Assembly (NCBI RefSeq): GCF_003710105.1
Contig: NZ_CP033325.1
Coordinates: 2,790,001-2,854,000 of the forward strand
Origin: Georgenia faecalis
Lineage (GTDB): Bacteria > Actinomycetota > Actinomycetes > Actinomycetales > Actinomycetaceae
Direction of reading: 5' to 3'
DNA length: 64,000 nt
In this document: piece by piece, positions 50,401 through 58,514 of the stretch
How the letters are laid out: every line of letters begins with the position of its first letter
How positions within the stretch are numbered: the first letter of the stretch is position 1
Translations under genes and position numbers: made by a program
Notes under the pieces: model-generated
Told to the model about the DNA's origin: nothing
Database searches by the model: none
The model's input: only the letters and a program-made list of their open reading frames with translations

Positions 50401-51932
50401 CACCCGGGACCACCGGGGACGATGGTCCCGGCGAGGGTGCGGACCTCCTTGACGACGCTCAGGGTCCCCGCGCAGTTCTGCGAGGCGATCTCCTCCAGCG
50501 TCTCGGCCAGGTCGGCGAAGTTGGTGCGGTAGTAGTCCTGGTTCTCGACGGGACCGGAGATCAGCGACATGCGGTTCGCCGCTGCCGGGGTGCCGGCGGC
50601 GTTGCCGATCCCGACGACGATCACCTGGGACCCGGTCTCCTTGACGGCGTTCGCCGAGTGGATGGCCTCCTCGACCTCGGTGATGGAGGCCTCGCTGCCG
50701 GAGCCGCGCGCGTCCCGGTGGTAGGTCGGCTCGCCGTCGGTGAGGAAGAGCACGACGTCGTGCTCGACACCGCTCTCGACGACCTGGTGGAACGCGCGGT
50801 CCCAGTTCGTCCCGCCCTGCCGCTCGGTCGGGGCCCCGGTCAGCGAGTTGATCTTGGCGGTGACCACCGACGCGGTGCCAGCGGTGGCAACCGAGGTCAG
50901 CGGGAGCGTCGTGTTGTTCACCCCGGCCGCCGGAGCCGCCGTCGCGAACGTGTAGACACCCACCCGCGAGGGCGTGCCGGTGAGCTCGTCGACGAAGTCG
51001 ACCGCTGCGGCCTTGTACTGGTTGAGGAGTGCCGCGGAGTCCGTGACGGAGTTCGACAGGTCCATGACGAGGGCGAGGTCGATCCCACAGACGGGCGGGG
51101 CGACGTTGTTGGCTCGGACGTCGGGCCATGTCCGCACGCCGCCCGGCCGGGTCTGCTCCGCCGGTCGCGGGAGGGTCACGGTGCGGGCGGCGGCGGAGCC
51201 CGTGCGCACGATGGCGCCGGTGTTGTAACGGAAGAAGTCGGTGGGGTCGTCCCAGAAGACCGGGACGCGCCACCCGCCCGGCGCGGCGGTCTCGACGGCG
51301 TAGAAGTAGTTGTTACCCGTGGCGAGGGACACCTCGACGCCGCACAGGCCGGTGCCGTCAGTGGTACAGGTGCCGACGGACGTGCCACCGCTGACCGTGT
51401 TCACGCTGCCGACCCGGAAGAACTCGAACGAGGCGCCCGCCAGGGGCGCGACCGTCGTGCTCGTGCTACCCGTGCCGGTGCGGTCCCCGCCCTTGCGGAC
51501 GAGCAGGTGCGCCTCGTTGGTCCCGGGCTCGCCCGGGGGCACCTGCAGCACGCTGACGTCCCCGGCGGCCGCGGCCTCCTCGGCCGGCGGGGCGCGCTCC
51601 TCGACGGGCGGCGCGGCGGGCTCCTCGGCCGCGGGCACGTCGGCGGGCGGTGCCGCCGGCTCGTCCGCGGGCGGCGCAGCCGGCTCGTCGGCGGGCGGCG
51701 CGGCCGTCTCGTCCCCGTCGGTCGCCGTCTCGCCCACGGCGGTGTCCTCGACGACCGACTCCAGCGTCGGCTCGGAGGTGACGGCGTCCTCGACGGCGGT
51801 CTCCGGTGGTGGCTCGCCCACGGCGAGCGCACTGGTGCCCGAGGTCACCAGGGTGAGGCTGAGGAGCCCGGCGAACAGGGCTCGAGCGCCGCGACGGGGG
51901 CGGATGGAACGGGGTGTGGCGGCACGGCGCAT
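44484..51932 (-). CDS. Giant secreted VWA-domain repeat protein with sortase-like anchor
   Basis: A 2482-residue surface protein. The signal peptide ends near residue 38 (SALA). A Pro/Ala/Glu repeat linker (~77-120, APPADEP units) is followed by a prealbumin/Cna-like region (~130-245) and a VWA domain (~282-460) whose MIDAS is DLSNS near residue 290. Three beta-modules marked by DRxYxWxIxK occur at ~621, 863 and 1091. Then four A modules (xDKxATGxxQNxDGSWTVTY; ~1309, 1596, 1883, 2170) alternate with three B modules (NPSDTxDLxYDxSDxLGFAEGV), and a DUF11-like domain lies at ~2311-2420. The C-terminus has IPPTG (2448-2452), a hydrophobic helix and RGRRR, an LPXTG-like sorting signal. ATG with GGGAG upstream. 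Adhesion or matrix binding is inferred; no enzyme domain is seen. Confidence 0.9.
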   Translation of the reverse strand: MRRAATPRSIRPRRGARALFAGLLSLTLVTSGTSALAVGEPPPETAVEDAVTSEPTLESVVEDTAVGETATDGDETAAPPADEPAAPPADEPAAPPADVPAAEEPAAPPVEERAPPAEEAAAAGDVSVLQVPPGEPGTNEAHLLVRKGGDRTGTGSTSTTVAPLAGASFEFFRVGSVNTVSGGTSVGTCTTDGTGLCGVEVSLATGNNYFYAVETAAPGGWRVPVFWDDPTDFFRYNTGAIVRTGSAAARTVTLPRPAEQTRPGGVRTWPDVRANNVAPPVCGIDLALVMDLSNSVTDSAALLNQYKAAAVDFVDELTGTPSRVGVYTFATAAPAAGVNNTTLPLTSVATAGTASVVTAKINSLTGAPTERQGGTNWDRAFHQVVESGVEHDVVLFLTDGEPTYHRDARGSGSEASITEVEEAIHSANAVKETGSQVIVVGIGNAAGTPAAANRMSLISGPVENQDYYRTNFADLAETLEEIASQNCAGTLSVVKEVRTLAGTIVPGGPGWTFTTPTAGVTPTSVTTDTTSAVNFDVAHPAGTFATPVTVNETVNAGYTLAQQGGFNARCTTDTGASLPVTNAGTTGFTVDVGAQVIVTCTVRNAEVPPDYDELTVTKTAATYFDRDYDWEIEKLVRQPDRQEIPAGEDATFTYDVTVTPSGPIDSGYGVRGSIVVSNPNDVDFTGVNVTDSLPNGTCTVAGGTNVTVAANASLTLAYNCSVPTPAASGTNTATATWNATTFPGTAGSAQGTAAFAFASAEINVTDFEVIVTDSEFDLTDYDDGTQVGNRVQADDGPVTFTYDLTWPGVPGQCETYQNTARITDTDVSRGAGGIGVLAVDEESTETVEVCTGLDLTVAKNVVTSFDRTYLWEIDKEADETSVTIGPDGTATFDYTVTATPLEFTDSEWAMTGEITVTNPNAWLAITADVVDSVDVGGGATCTVEGGQDAVIAAGATVTFEYTCTFTSQPDYEGTNTATVTWDGDVPTPTSSAVGTADVTSDGWSQTPINETITVVDDKTNPASPVTLGTAEWNEDGTPTEFEYSLTLEGVPGECVDFTNTAWIAETDQEATEEVTVCQQAPVTATKTAEATFDRTYFWDIDKSVEDTDVTVNPDGTATYDYVVEAIPGDTEDSGWELAGEITVTNPNDFGTLTVDITDAVDVGGGATCTVSGGTDVELAAGETVTLDYSCTFTSAPATTGTNTATVAWTDADGTDQSTEAEVDVTFTLDDETDRTVDVYDDKVDLDEPELLGQATWNAAGTPTTFTYQNTHQGVGGTCTPFTNTATVDVTTGEDPTDSTTVRVCVPGEFTLDKVATGADQNADGSWTVTYDVVVTNPETFAGEYNLSDTLEYGAGITPTSAEWELEGTDVSGEWDLTAGNTTVLATGRAIAAGATHTYAVTVIAEVGTGVIGTEPGQCPDEGSTTPGGFLNLATLTANTQTLTDRDCLEPVAPTVDKEAGELVDNDDDTWTVTYRLVVDNPSDTRDLTYDISDELGFAEGVAIESATVSRDGTTFPDWDGVDETTIATGVALPAGATHTYTVTVTISLTTDIDEDDRACGVNGSNAGQGLFNEVTIVSGNDEQSAEACVPIPDPELEVDKTALGAHQNADGSWTVTYDVTVTNDNPALSASYDLTDTLEFGAGLTPTSARWERDGTADAGEWDLPGNLTAVLATDVTLPARTTHTYTVIVIAEVATGTVGSTPGQCSGEDGTAGGGFLNAATLTVDESEVVVRDCAEPAAPTVEKREGTLEANEDGTWDATYTIHVDNPSDTHDLAYDLSDDLGFAEGVVINSATISRDGTTYEEWDGDTQPVIATGVALPRGTTHVYDVLVNLSLSQAIDDEDRDCEPEDGEGSGLFNAATLVSGNDSYDDDACHPLTEPDLDLDKVATGVRQNADGSWTVTYEIIVRSTTAVGGFYDLSDTLEYGEGLTPTSAEWELEGTDASGEWDLAAGDTAVLAEDRAITGNATHTYTVTVVAEVETGVIGTEPGVCSGEDGTSGGGFLNAATITVGGEDTTDRACEEPAAPTVDKREGDLVANPDGTWDVAYTIVVDNPSDTHDLAYDLSDDLGFAEGVVINSATISRDGTTYEEWDGDTQPVIVTGEALPAGATHTYEVLVNLSLTPGVDPVDRPCVPDGGTPGSGLFNGATLTSGNDDYDDDACVEIPEPALEIDKTATGATQNDDGSWTVTYDVVVDSTTNVGTTYDLTDTLEYGQGITPTSARWELEGTDVSGTWDLAAGDTAVLAQDREIAGGATHTYAVTVVATVAPGVPGTPAGQCTGEDGTDGGGFLNSATLTVEGEDTTGRDCVEPPSWTISKSSDPASGSTVRPGDVITYTVTLQAQGTPTGVRVVDDLSDVLDDADLTGDITVSVGTAALVGDELVWQVGTFSGTATLTYQVEVDDDAWSATLVNVVTGDGDPECVGDCTTTHRTPPREAPPTVPPRTPAIPPTGADIGGLAAIGLLLALAGAVAARGRRRSHTS
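45632..45776. repeat. 145-bp perfect direct repeat, copy 1
   Basis: This stretch is identical, base for base, to 46490-46634 (offset 858 bp). It encodes the core of the third B module (from TYEEWDG back to NPSDTHD). Flanking module sequence differs at many sites. Confidence 0.92.
46490..46634. repeat. 145-bp perfect direct repeat, copy 2
   Basis: This copy encodes the corresponding core of the second B module. The synonymous positions are also identical to copy 1, while the first B module (around 47340-47490) differs. Confidence 0.92.
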
Positions 51933-52024
51933 GACAGAACTCCCTTGTGATCAGCGGGCAACTGTCAGCACACACCGCATGCCGGATGACGGGCATAAGG
52001 AACGGAGGCTGATGACCGGCTGAT

Positions 52025-52036
52025 TCACCAGGGTGA
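52025..52036. promoter_or_regulatory. Small inverted repeat upstream of the giant protein gene
   Basis: TCACC-AG-GGTGA lies 93 bp before the start of the surface-protein gene, in the 194-bp gap after the second regulator gene. It is a possible regulator-binding site. The match to any known operator is not established. Confidence 0.3.
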
Positions 52037-52126
52037 TGCGGGGGTGAGGGGGCTGGCCGGGGTCACCGCGGTCCCGCACGCCCCGGGTGGCGCACGGCGG
52101 GCGGGAGCGCCGCGTGGCGCCCGGGT

Positions 52127-54583
52127 TCAGCGGTCGCCGGAGCGGTCGTCCAGGAGGCCGAGCTCGCGCGCCCGGGCGACGGCGGCGGCCCGGGTGGCCA
52201 CCCCGAGCTTGCGGTAGATGCGCTGGACGTGGGTCTTCACGGTGCTCTCGGAGAGGTAGAGGCTGCGTGCGACCTGGGCCAGGGACCGGGGGCCGGCCAG
52301 GTGCTCGAGCACCCGCCGCTCCGCGGCGCTGAGCTGGCTGGCGCGGAGCGGCTCGGGGTACGGCGAGGAGGCGGACGCGAGCCGCGGCGCGTCGAGGAAG
52401 CGCTGCACCGCCGGGTGGCCCGCGGCGATGGCGTCGAGGTCGCCGCGCGGCACCGAGAGGAACGGCAGGAGGACCCCGACGTCGGCGGCGAGCGCCACCG
52501 CGGTGCTCAGCGACGCGAGGGCGCGCTCCTCGTCCCCCGTACGCCAGGCGGCGCACGCCCGGATCACGAGGAGCTCGAGGGACGCGCACGGGGCGAGCCC
52601 GGCGTCGCCGTCCGCGCGCTGGGTGAGGCGGAGCGCCTCGTCGTAGGCCCCGACGTAGAAGGCGTGCCGCGCCCGGTTGGGCACGAGGCCCGGGATCGGC
52701 GCGAGCAGCGCCGCGCAGCGGTCGTACTCGCCGGCGACGAGGTGGAGGTCGCAGCGCAGCGACGTCGCCGCCCGGACGACGAGCCCCAGCTCGGCGCTCC
52801 CCGGGTCGAGGGTGACGGACAGGCTCGCGACCTCCGGGAGCCCGCCCGCCGGGTCGCCACGGTGGAGCGCGCCGTGCGCGACGACCAGGCGCGCCGCAGC
52901 CACGAGCGGGGCGAGGGGGGACCGCGCGGGCACCCGCAGCACCTCCGCCGCGTCGTCGAGGCGGAGGGTGGCGATCGTCGCCTCGACGAGGGGCCGCGCC
53001 GCCAGCTCCAGGTCGCGCACCTCCCCGGTGGCCTCGGCCGCGGCGCGGAGCCAGCCCTCGGCGTCGCCGAGGTGGCCGAGCAGCGCCAGCGCGACCGCGG
53101 CGCCGGTCGCCGCCTCACGGTAGGCGCCACCGTCGGCCCCGGCCCGGCGGGCGGCGGTGGCGAACCCGTACGCCGCCCCGACGACGTCCCCCGCGTACAG
53201 CTGGTCCAGGCTCCACTCGACGAGCAGCTCCGGCACGGCGCCGCGGACCTCGTCGTCGACCGGTGCCTCGTCGACGGGTTGCCGGGCCAGGTGGCTGCGG
53301 GGAACCGACGCCGCGCCGCTCCGCCGCGACAACCGCTCGGTCATGCTGGGAGCGCGGCCGGACCAGCCCCCGGGCGTGAGCCGGCCGGACCGCAGCACGT
53401 GCTCCGCGCGCGCCGCAGTGTGGACGTCGAGGATGTGCTCACGGGCGAGGACGAGCCGCGCGCTGCTCGCCACGACGTCGTCCGGCATCCGTGCGACGAC
53501 GTCCCGCAGCCGGGGAGCGTGCTCCCGGAGCAGCTCGGCCCAGTGGTCCTCCACGAGCCCGATCGCGATCGGCCACGCGCCGGCCTTGGCCGCGTGCTCG
53601 AGGGCGACGATCACCGGGCCGTCGCCGGCGCTGAGCGCGTGGAGGAGGCGGAACCGCGCGGGGTCCTCGCGCTCGAGCACGTGCGCCGCGGCGGCGCGGA
53701 TCGGGGGTGCCATCGCATAGGTCGGCCCCGGCCCGACGGCGGTGACGAGGTTGGCCTCGACGAGGTCGTCGAACAGCCCGTCCCGGGCGGGCTCACCGGC
53801 GAGGCGCCGGATGTCCTCGCGGGTGAACGTCCCTGGGACGGCGAGCGCCGTCGCCAGCCGGAAGTAGGGGGCGAAATCGGCGTCGTGGAGAACCGCGCCG
53901 ACGTAGTGCTCCACCGGCGGCAGCTCGATGTCGAGGGAGCCGTCGGGGCGGCGGGCGGAGTCGAGGACGACGGCCCGGACCAACGCCGGCCAGCCGATGA
54001 GATCGGCGCGCAGGGCACTGGCCTCGGGCGGGGTCAGCGGCAGGCCGAGCCGGCCGGCGAACGCCCGCGTCTCGGCGTCGTCGAGGGAGAGGTCCCGCAC
54101 GCGCAGGACGCCGGCGTCCACCGTGGCCGGCCCGAGCCGCTCGATGGGACGGTGCGCGCGCGTGGTGACGACGAGGTGGAAGAGCTCGTGGTCCTGGACG
54201 AGGCCTACCAGCTCGTCGTCGACGGCGGTGTCGTGGACGTGGTGCAGGCCGTCGATGACCAGGACGAGACGCCGGTCCAGGCGGCGCAGGACGGCCCGGA
54301 GGGAGCCCGTCGTCGGCACCGTCTCCGCGAGGGCGATCCCGTCCTCGACCCACGTGTCGTGCACCGCGGTCCACAGGTCCGCGGCCGACACCGGCCCCTC
54401 GGGCACCGTGAGCCAGGACCGGGTGACCCCGGACATCTCGGGCGAGGCGAGCCAGCTGGCCGCGACGCTCGTCTTGCCGTACCCCCGGGGCGCCCGGAGG
54501 ACCACCAGCGGGGGCAGGCGTCGGCCCATCGCGGCGGCCGCGCGCGTCGGCGCGAACGCCCGGGGGATGCGCGGGATGGGCAT
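52127..54583 (-). CDS. Large LuxR-family ATPase regulator (MalT/LAL type), second of pair
   Basis: An 818-residue regulator of STAND-ATPase architecture. Walker A is APRGYGKTS (~31-39), Walker B is LVLVIDGLHHV (~106-116), and a long helical repeat middle follows. The C-terminal LuxR HTH is LSAAERRVLEHLAG...STVKTHVQRIYRKLGV (~755-812). No receiver domain is present. It starts 6 bp after the stop of a similar gene and is followed by the giant surface-protein gene on the same strand. Control of that gene is inferred from position. Confidence 0.88.
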   Translation of the reverse strand: MPIPRIPRAFAPTRAAAAMGRRLPPLVVLRAPRGYGKTSVAASWLASPEMSGVTRSWLTVPEGPVSAADLWTAVHDTWVEDGIALAETVPTTGSLRAVLRRLDRRLVLVIDGLHHVHDTAVDDELVGLVQDHELFHLVVTTRAHRPIERLGPATVDAGVLRVRDLSLDDAETRAFAGRLGLPLTPPEASALRADLIGWPALVRAVVLDSARRPDGSLDIELPPVEHYVGAVLHDADFAPYFRLATALAVPGTFTREDIRRLAGEPARDGLFDDLVEANLVTAVGPGPTYAMAPPIRAAAAHVLEREDPARFRLLHALSAGDGPVIVALEHAAKAGAWPIAIGLVEDHWAELLREHAPRLRDVVARMPDDVVASSARLVLAREHILDVHTAARAEHVLRSGRLTPGGWSGRAPSMTERLSRRSGAASVPRSHLARQPVDEAPVDDEVRGAVPELLVEWSLDQLYAGDVVGAAYGFATAARRAGADGGAYREAATGAAVALALLGHLGDAEGWLRAAAEATGEVRDLELAARPLVEATIATLRLDDAAEVLRVPARSPLAPLVAAARLVVAHGALHRGDPAGGLPEVASLSVTLDPGSAELGLVVRAATSLRCDLHLVAGEYDRCAALLAPIPGLVPNRARHAFYVGAYDEALRLTQRADGDAGLAPCASLELLVIRACAAWRTGDEERALASLSTAVALAADVGVLLPFLSVPRGDLDAIAAGHPAVQRFLDAPRLASASSPYPEPLRASQLSAAERRVLEHLAGPRSLAQVARSLYLSESTVKTHVQRIYRKLGVATRAAAVARARELGLLDDRSGDR

Positions 54584-54589
54584 GAGCGG

Positions 54590-57052
54590 TCAGTCCCCGC
54601 GCCGGCTCGCTCCACGGACCGGCCAGTGGGCACTGATCCGCAGGGCTTCCTGCCGGCTCGACGCGCCGAGCTTGTGGTACACGCGGCGCAGGTGGGTCTT
54701 CACGGTGTTCGGGGAGATCCCGAGCTGCTCGGCTATGCCCGCCGGGCCGGCATGGTCGCGCAGGGCGACGAGCACCTCGGCCTCCCGGTCGGACAGGTCC
54801 GCGGGCGCCGGGGGCACCGGTGCGTCCTCGAGCGGTCGGGCCGGGGCCCTCCCGTCCGCGGGGCGGAGGGCACGCGCCGAGGGCACACCGGCCGCGAGCG
54901 ACTCGAACACCTCCGTGGGCAGGAGGTGGAGCGCGCGGCGCAGGCCGGTCTCCTGCGCCGTGCGCACGGCCTGGGCGAACGCCCGGCGGGCTGCCGCCGG
55001 CTCGCCGAGCTGGTCCAGCGCCCAGGCGATGTGGACCTCGCACGCGAAGTGGGCCCGGCGGGTGGCCGGCGTCGCCAGGACGGCCTCCGCCACACGGATG
55101 GCATCCCGCCAGCGTCCCTGCGCGAGCAGGAGCTGGGCGCGCGTCGTGGCCGAGACCGCCGTGTCGGGGAGGTCGTCGAGGACGTCGGCGGCCGCACCGC
55201 TCATCCCGGACAGCAGGAGCAGCTCGGCGAGCGTCGTGGCGAGCGTGGCCTCGGTGATCCCGCCGGGGTCGGTGTGCCGCAGCGCCGCGCGGAGGGCGCC
55301 GATGCTGCGGGCGCGCTCCTCCTCGGACCCGCTCACGGTCGCCAGGTGCGCCCGGGCGAACACCGACATGGCCCACAGGTCGTCCCGGCGCCGCAGCTCC
55401 CGGATCCGGGCCACCGCCGCCGCGGCGTCGGGCAGGACCCCGTCGACGCAGGCGATGGCGTAGCCGATCCGGGCGCTCGCCTGGATGAGGCCGACCAGGC
55501 CGTCGCGCGACGGCCCCTGGAGCACGTCGGCGAGCTCGGGGTCCCTCGCCCAGCCCAGGGCGTGCTCCACGTCGCCGAGGATGGCCCGGGTCATGAGCAT
55601 CCCCACCGTCCCCATGAGCCGGGCAGCGAGGTCCTCGTGCTCGATGCCGTGCTCGCGCACCCGCCCGAAGGCGTACAGGGCGGTGTCGTTGTCGCCGGCG
55701 AGCACCGCGCTCACCGCCCACTGGAACAGCACCATGACGTGGTCGCCCGTGCCCCCCTCGGCCGAGCGCAGGCGCGCGGTGAGGTCGAGGAACGCCGGGT
55801 CGGAGGGCAGCCACACGCCGGGGTTCCGGCCGGGTCGCCGCATGCCGCGGGGCAGCTCGTCGCGGACGACCGCCAGCCGGGAGTCCGCCCGCACGAGGGC
55901 GTCCGGGATGGCGCGGGCCGCCTCGACAAGGGCGTCCTGGTGGTGCGTGACCAGCGTGGCCCAGTCCTCCTCGACGACCGCCAGCGCGACCTCCCACTCC
56001 CCCGCGAGGCACGCGTGCCGCAGGACGCCGGCCGGGCCCTCCTCCTGGGCGGCCGACGCCATGAGCGCGCGGTGCACCTCCGGCACGACCTCGGGACGGG
56101 TCTCACCGAGGATGCGGACCAGTGCCTCCCGGATGGCGCGCGGGTAGGAGTACCGCACGGCGACGCCGCGGTGCGCCCGGGTGAGCAGTCCGGCGGCCCG
56201 GAGGTTGCGCAGGTGCGTGCCCACGGCGGCGCCGGGGACGATCGCCCGGGCCGTGGCCTCGCTGAACTCCTCGGGCACGGCCGTCCGCAGGAGGAAGTCG
56301 CGCAGGCCGTCGGAGGTCATGTCCTGGAGCAGCCCGAAGAGGTAGTCGTCGACGAGCCCGGTGTCGACGACGGTGTCCGAGCCGTTCATCGCCGCCGCCT
56401 CGATGCACGCCCGGACGGCGGCGGGCCAGCCCCCCAGGTCGTCGGCGATCCGGTGCGCGTGCTCCGCCGAGACGGTGAGCCCCCGGCGGCGGGCGAGGGC
56501 CTGGACGAGGTCGCCGGTGAGGGCGAGGTCCGTGGGGCGCACGACGGCGGTGTCGACCGAGAGGGCCCCCGTGGTCTCGATGTCACGGACGGCGCGGGTG
56601 ACGACGACGAGCTCGAGCCGGTCGTTGCGCCGCACGAGCTCGACGAGGTCCTCGTCGATCGCCGGAGCGCCCTCGAGCCGGCCCGCCTCGTGGAAGTCGT
56701 CGAGGACGAGGACGAGCGGGCGGCGGTGGAGGGTGAGCGCCCGGCGGACCACCGCACGGTCGTCCACGCCGGGCCCGGTCTCCACGCCCTCCTCCTCGAG
56801 GACCGCGCGCAGCAGGCGCCAGAATCCCGCGCCCACCCGCTCCTCGAGACCGAGGCGGACGTAGCGCACCGGCGGACCCTCCGCGCGCGAGGCGATCCAC
56901 CGCACGACGGCGGTGGTCTTGCCGTAGCCGCGGGGGGCGCGGACGACCGTCAGGGGCGCGCGGCGCTCGAGCGCCTCCGTGACCTTGGCACCGATCTGCG
57001 CGTCACGGCTGGCGCGTGGCAGCACGTCGCCCCGGCCCCCGACCTGCCCCAT
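54590..57052 (-). CDS. Large LuxR-family ATPase regulator (MalT/LAL type), first of pair
   Basis: An 820-residue paralogue of the next gene, with the same plan: Walker A is APRGYGKTT, Walker B is LVLVLDDFHEAG, the middle is helical repeats, and the LuxR HTH is LSDREAEVLVALRD...NTVKTHLRRVYHKLGA. The ATG at 57052 lies 7 bp after the map stop. Its ribosome-binding site is weak, so coupling to map is likely. Divergence between the two regulators is large, so they may respond to different inducers. Confidence 0.88.
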   Translation of the reverse strand: MGQVGGRGDVLPRASRDAQIGAKVTEALERRAPLTVVRAPRGYGKTTAVVRWIASRAEGPPVRYVRLGLEERVGAGFWRLLRAVLEEEGVETGPGVDDRAVVRRALTLHRRPLVLVLDDFHEAGRLEGAPAIDEDLVELVRRNDRLELVVVTRAVRDIETTGALSVDTAVVRPTDLALTGDLVQALARRRGLTVSAEHAHRIADDLGGWPAAVRACIEAAAMNGSDTVVDTGLVDDYLFGLLQDMTSDGLRDFLLRTAVPEEFSEATARAIVPGAAVGTHLRNLRAAGLLTRAHRGVAVRYSYPRAIREALVRILGETRPEVVPEVHRALMASAAQEEGPAGVLRHACLAGEWEVALAVVEEDWATLVTHHQDALVEAARAIPDALVRADSRLAVVRDELPRGMRRPGRNPGVWLPSDPAFLDLTARLRSAEGGTGDHVMVLFQWAVSAVLAGDNDTALYAFGRVREHGIEHEDLAARLMGTVGMLMTRAILGDVEHALGWARDPELADVLQGPSRDGLVGLIQASARIGYAIACVDGVLPDAAAAVARIRELRRRDDLWAMSVFARAHLATVSGSEEERARSIGALRAALRHTDPGGITEATLATTLAELLLLSGMSGAAADVLDDLPDTAVSATTRAQLLLAQGRWRDAIRVAEAVLATPATRRAHFACEVHIAWALDQLGEPAAARRAFAQAVRTAQETGLRRALHLLPTEVFESLAAGVPSARALRPADGRAPARPLEDAPVPPAPADLSDREAEVLVALRDHAGPAGIAEQLGISPNTVKTHLRRVYHKLGASSRQEALRISAHWPVRGASRRGD

Positions 57053-57059
57053 CTCGGCA

Positions 57060-57893
57060 TCATGGCAGAGGCGCGACCCGCACGCCGCGGTTCGCGAGCT
57101 GTTCTTCGCCGCCGTCCGCCGCGGTGAGCACCCACACGCCGCCGTCGGTGAGAGCGACGGTGTGCTCGGCGTGGGCCGCACGGGAGCCGTCCGTGGTGAC
57201 GACGGTCCACTCGTCGGCGAGCACCCGGGTGTGCCGCTCGCCCCGGGTGATCATCGGCTCGACGGCGAGGCACAGGCCCGGGCGCAGCTTGAGGCCGCGC
57301 TCACCCGTGCGGTAGTTGAGGACGTCCGGCGGCTGGTGCATGGCGGTGCCGATCCCGTGGCCGACGTACTCCTCGACGATGGCGTGCCGCACGCCGTGCT
57401 CCCGCTCGCAGCGCTCCACGGCCTCCTCGACGGCGTCGCCCACCACGCCGAGGCGCTCCCCCGTGGCCAGCGCCGCGACCGCGTCCCACAACGCCTCCTC
57501 GGTGACCTGCGCCAGCAGCTGGTCGCCGGGGTCCGCGGGGTCGAGCACCACCGTGAAGGCGGCGTCCCCGTGCCAGCCGTCGACGACGGCGCCGCAGTCG
57601 AAGGAGACGACGTCGCCCGGCGCCAGGGTGCGGGCCCCGGGGATGCCGTGGACCACCTCGTCGTTGACGGAGATGCACACGTGCGCGGGGTAGCCGTGGT
57701 AGCCGAGGAAGTTCGACCGGGCCCCCGCGCGGCGCAGGACCTCGGCGGCGACGCCGTCGAGGTCGGCGGTGGTGACCCCGACCGCGACGGCGGCGCGCAG
57801 GGCCGCGTGGATGTCGGCGACGACGAGGCCCGCGCGGCGCATGGCGCGGATCTGGTCGGCCGTCTTGTACTCGACGCGCTCACGTCCGAACAT
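57060..57893 (-). CDS. map: Type I methionine aminopeptidase
   Basis: A 277-residue dimetal peptidase removing the initiator Met. Metal ligands are Asp99 (VSFDCGA) and Asp110 (HGDAAF), then the His in VGHGIGTAMHQ and the Glu in VEPMI. It follows adk by 42 bp in the usual ribosomal-operon order. In relatives infA normally comes next; here the LuxR pair does. Confidence 0.96.
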   Translation of the reverse strand: MFGRERVEYKTADQIRAMRRAGLVVADIHAALRAAVAVGVTTADLDGVAAEVLRRAGARSNFLGYHGYPAHVCISVNDEVVHGIPGARTLAPGDVVSFDCGAVVDGWHGDAAFTVVLDPADPGDQLLAQVTEEALWDAVAALATGERLGVVGDAVEEAVERCEREHGVRHAIVEEYVGHGIGTAMHQPPDVLNYRTGERGLKLRPGLCLAVEPMITRGERHTRVLADEWTVVTTDGSRAAHAEHTVALTDGGVWVLTAADGGEEQLANRGVRVAPLP

Positions 57894-57935
57894 GCGACTC
57901 TCCCTCGGTCGTGGGGCGGCGGAGGCCGCCGGTCC

Positions 57936-58514
57936 TCAGACGAGCAGGGGCTGCAGGGCCCCGACGATCCGCTCGGTGACCTCGTCGACCTCGCCGATCC
58001 CGTCGACCTGCACGAGCAGGTCCCGCTCGGCGTACAGGCTGGTCAGCGGCTCCGTCTGCTCGCGGTAGACCTCGAGCCGGCGCCGGATGACGACGTCGGT
58101 GTCGTCGGCACGGCCCTGCTCCCGGGCGCGCCCGAGGAGGCGGGCGATGACGACGTCGGCGGCCGCGGTGATCTCCACGACGGCGTCGAGGCGCCGTCCC
58201 TGCTCGTCGAGCATCGCGTCGAGCTCACGGACCTGCTCGGCCGTGCGGGGGTAGCCGTCGAGGAGGAACCCCTGCTCGGTGTCCGGCTCCGCGAGCCGCG
58301 CGCGCACCATCGCGTTGGTCACCTCGTCGGGCACGTACTCCCCCGCGTCCATGTACCGCTGCGCCCGGCGGCCGAGCTCGGTCGCGTCGGCGACGTTCGC
58401 GCGGAAGATGTCACCCGTGGAGATGGCCGGGACGCCCAGGCAGTCGCTGAGGCGCGCGGCCTGGGTGCCCTTGCCGGCTCCGGGGGGGCCGAGGAGGACG
58501 AGACGTGCGGTCAT
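57936..58514 (-). CDS. adk: Adenylate kinase
   Basis: A 192-residue enzyme interconverting ATP, AMP and 2 ADP. The P-loop is GPPGAGKGTQ (residues 9-18), with FLLDGYPRT. The LID is short, as is usual in actinobacteria. ATG overlaps the secY stop by four bases. Confidence 0.97.
   Translation of the reverse strand: MTARLVLLGPPGAGKGTQAARLSDCLGVPAISTGDIFRANVADATELGRRAQRYMDAGEYVPDEVTNAMVRARLAEPDTEQGFLLDGYPRTAEQVRELDAMLDEQGRRLDAVVEITAAADVVIARLLGRAREQGRADDTDVVIRRRLEVYREQTEPLTSLYAERDLLVQVDGIGEVDEVTERIVGALQPLLV

Noticed and set aside
44247-51950. A 2567-codon open frame antisense to the giant surface protein
   Set aside because: It is a high-GC shadow of the real gene. Its translation is Arg/Gly/Val-rich and repetitive with no domains, while the minus-strand frame has signal peptide, VWA and anchor.
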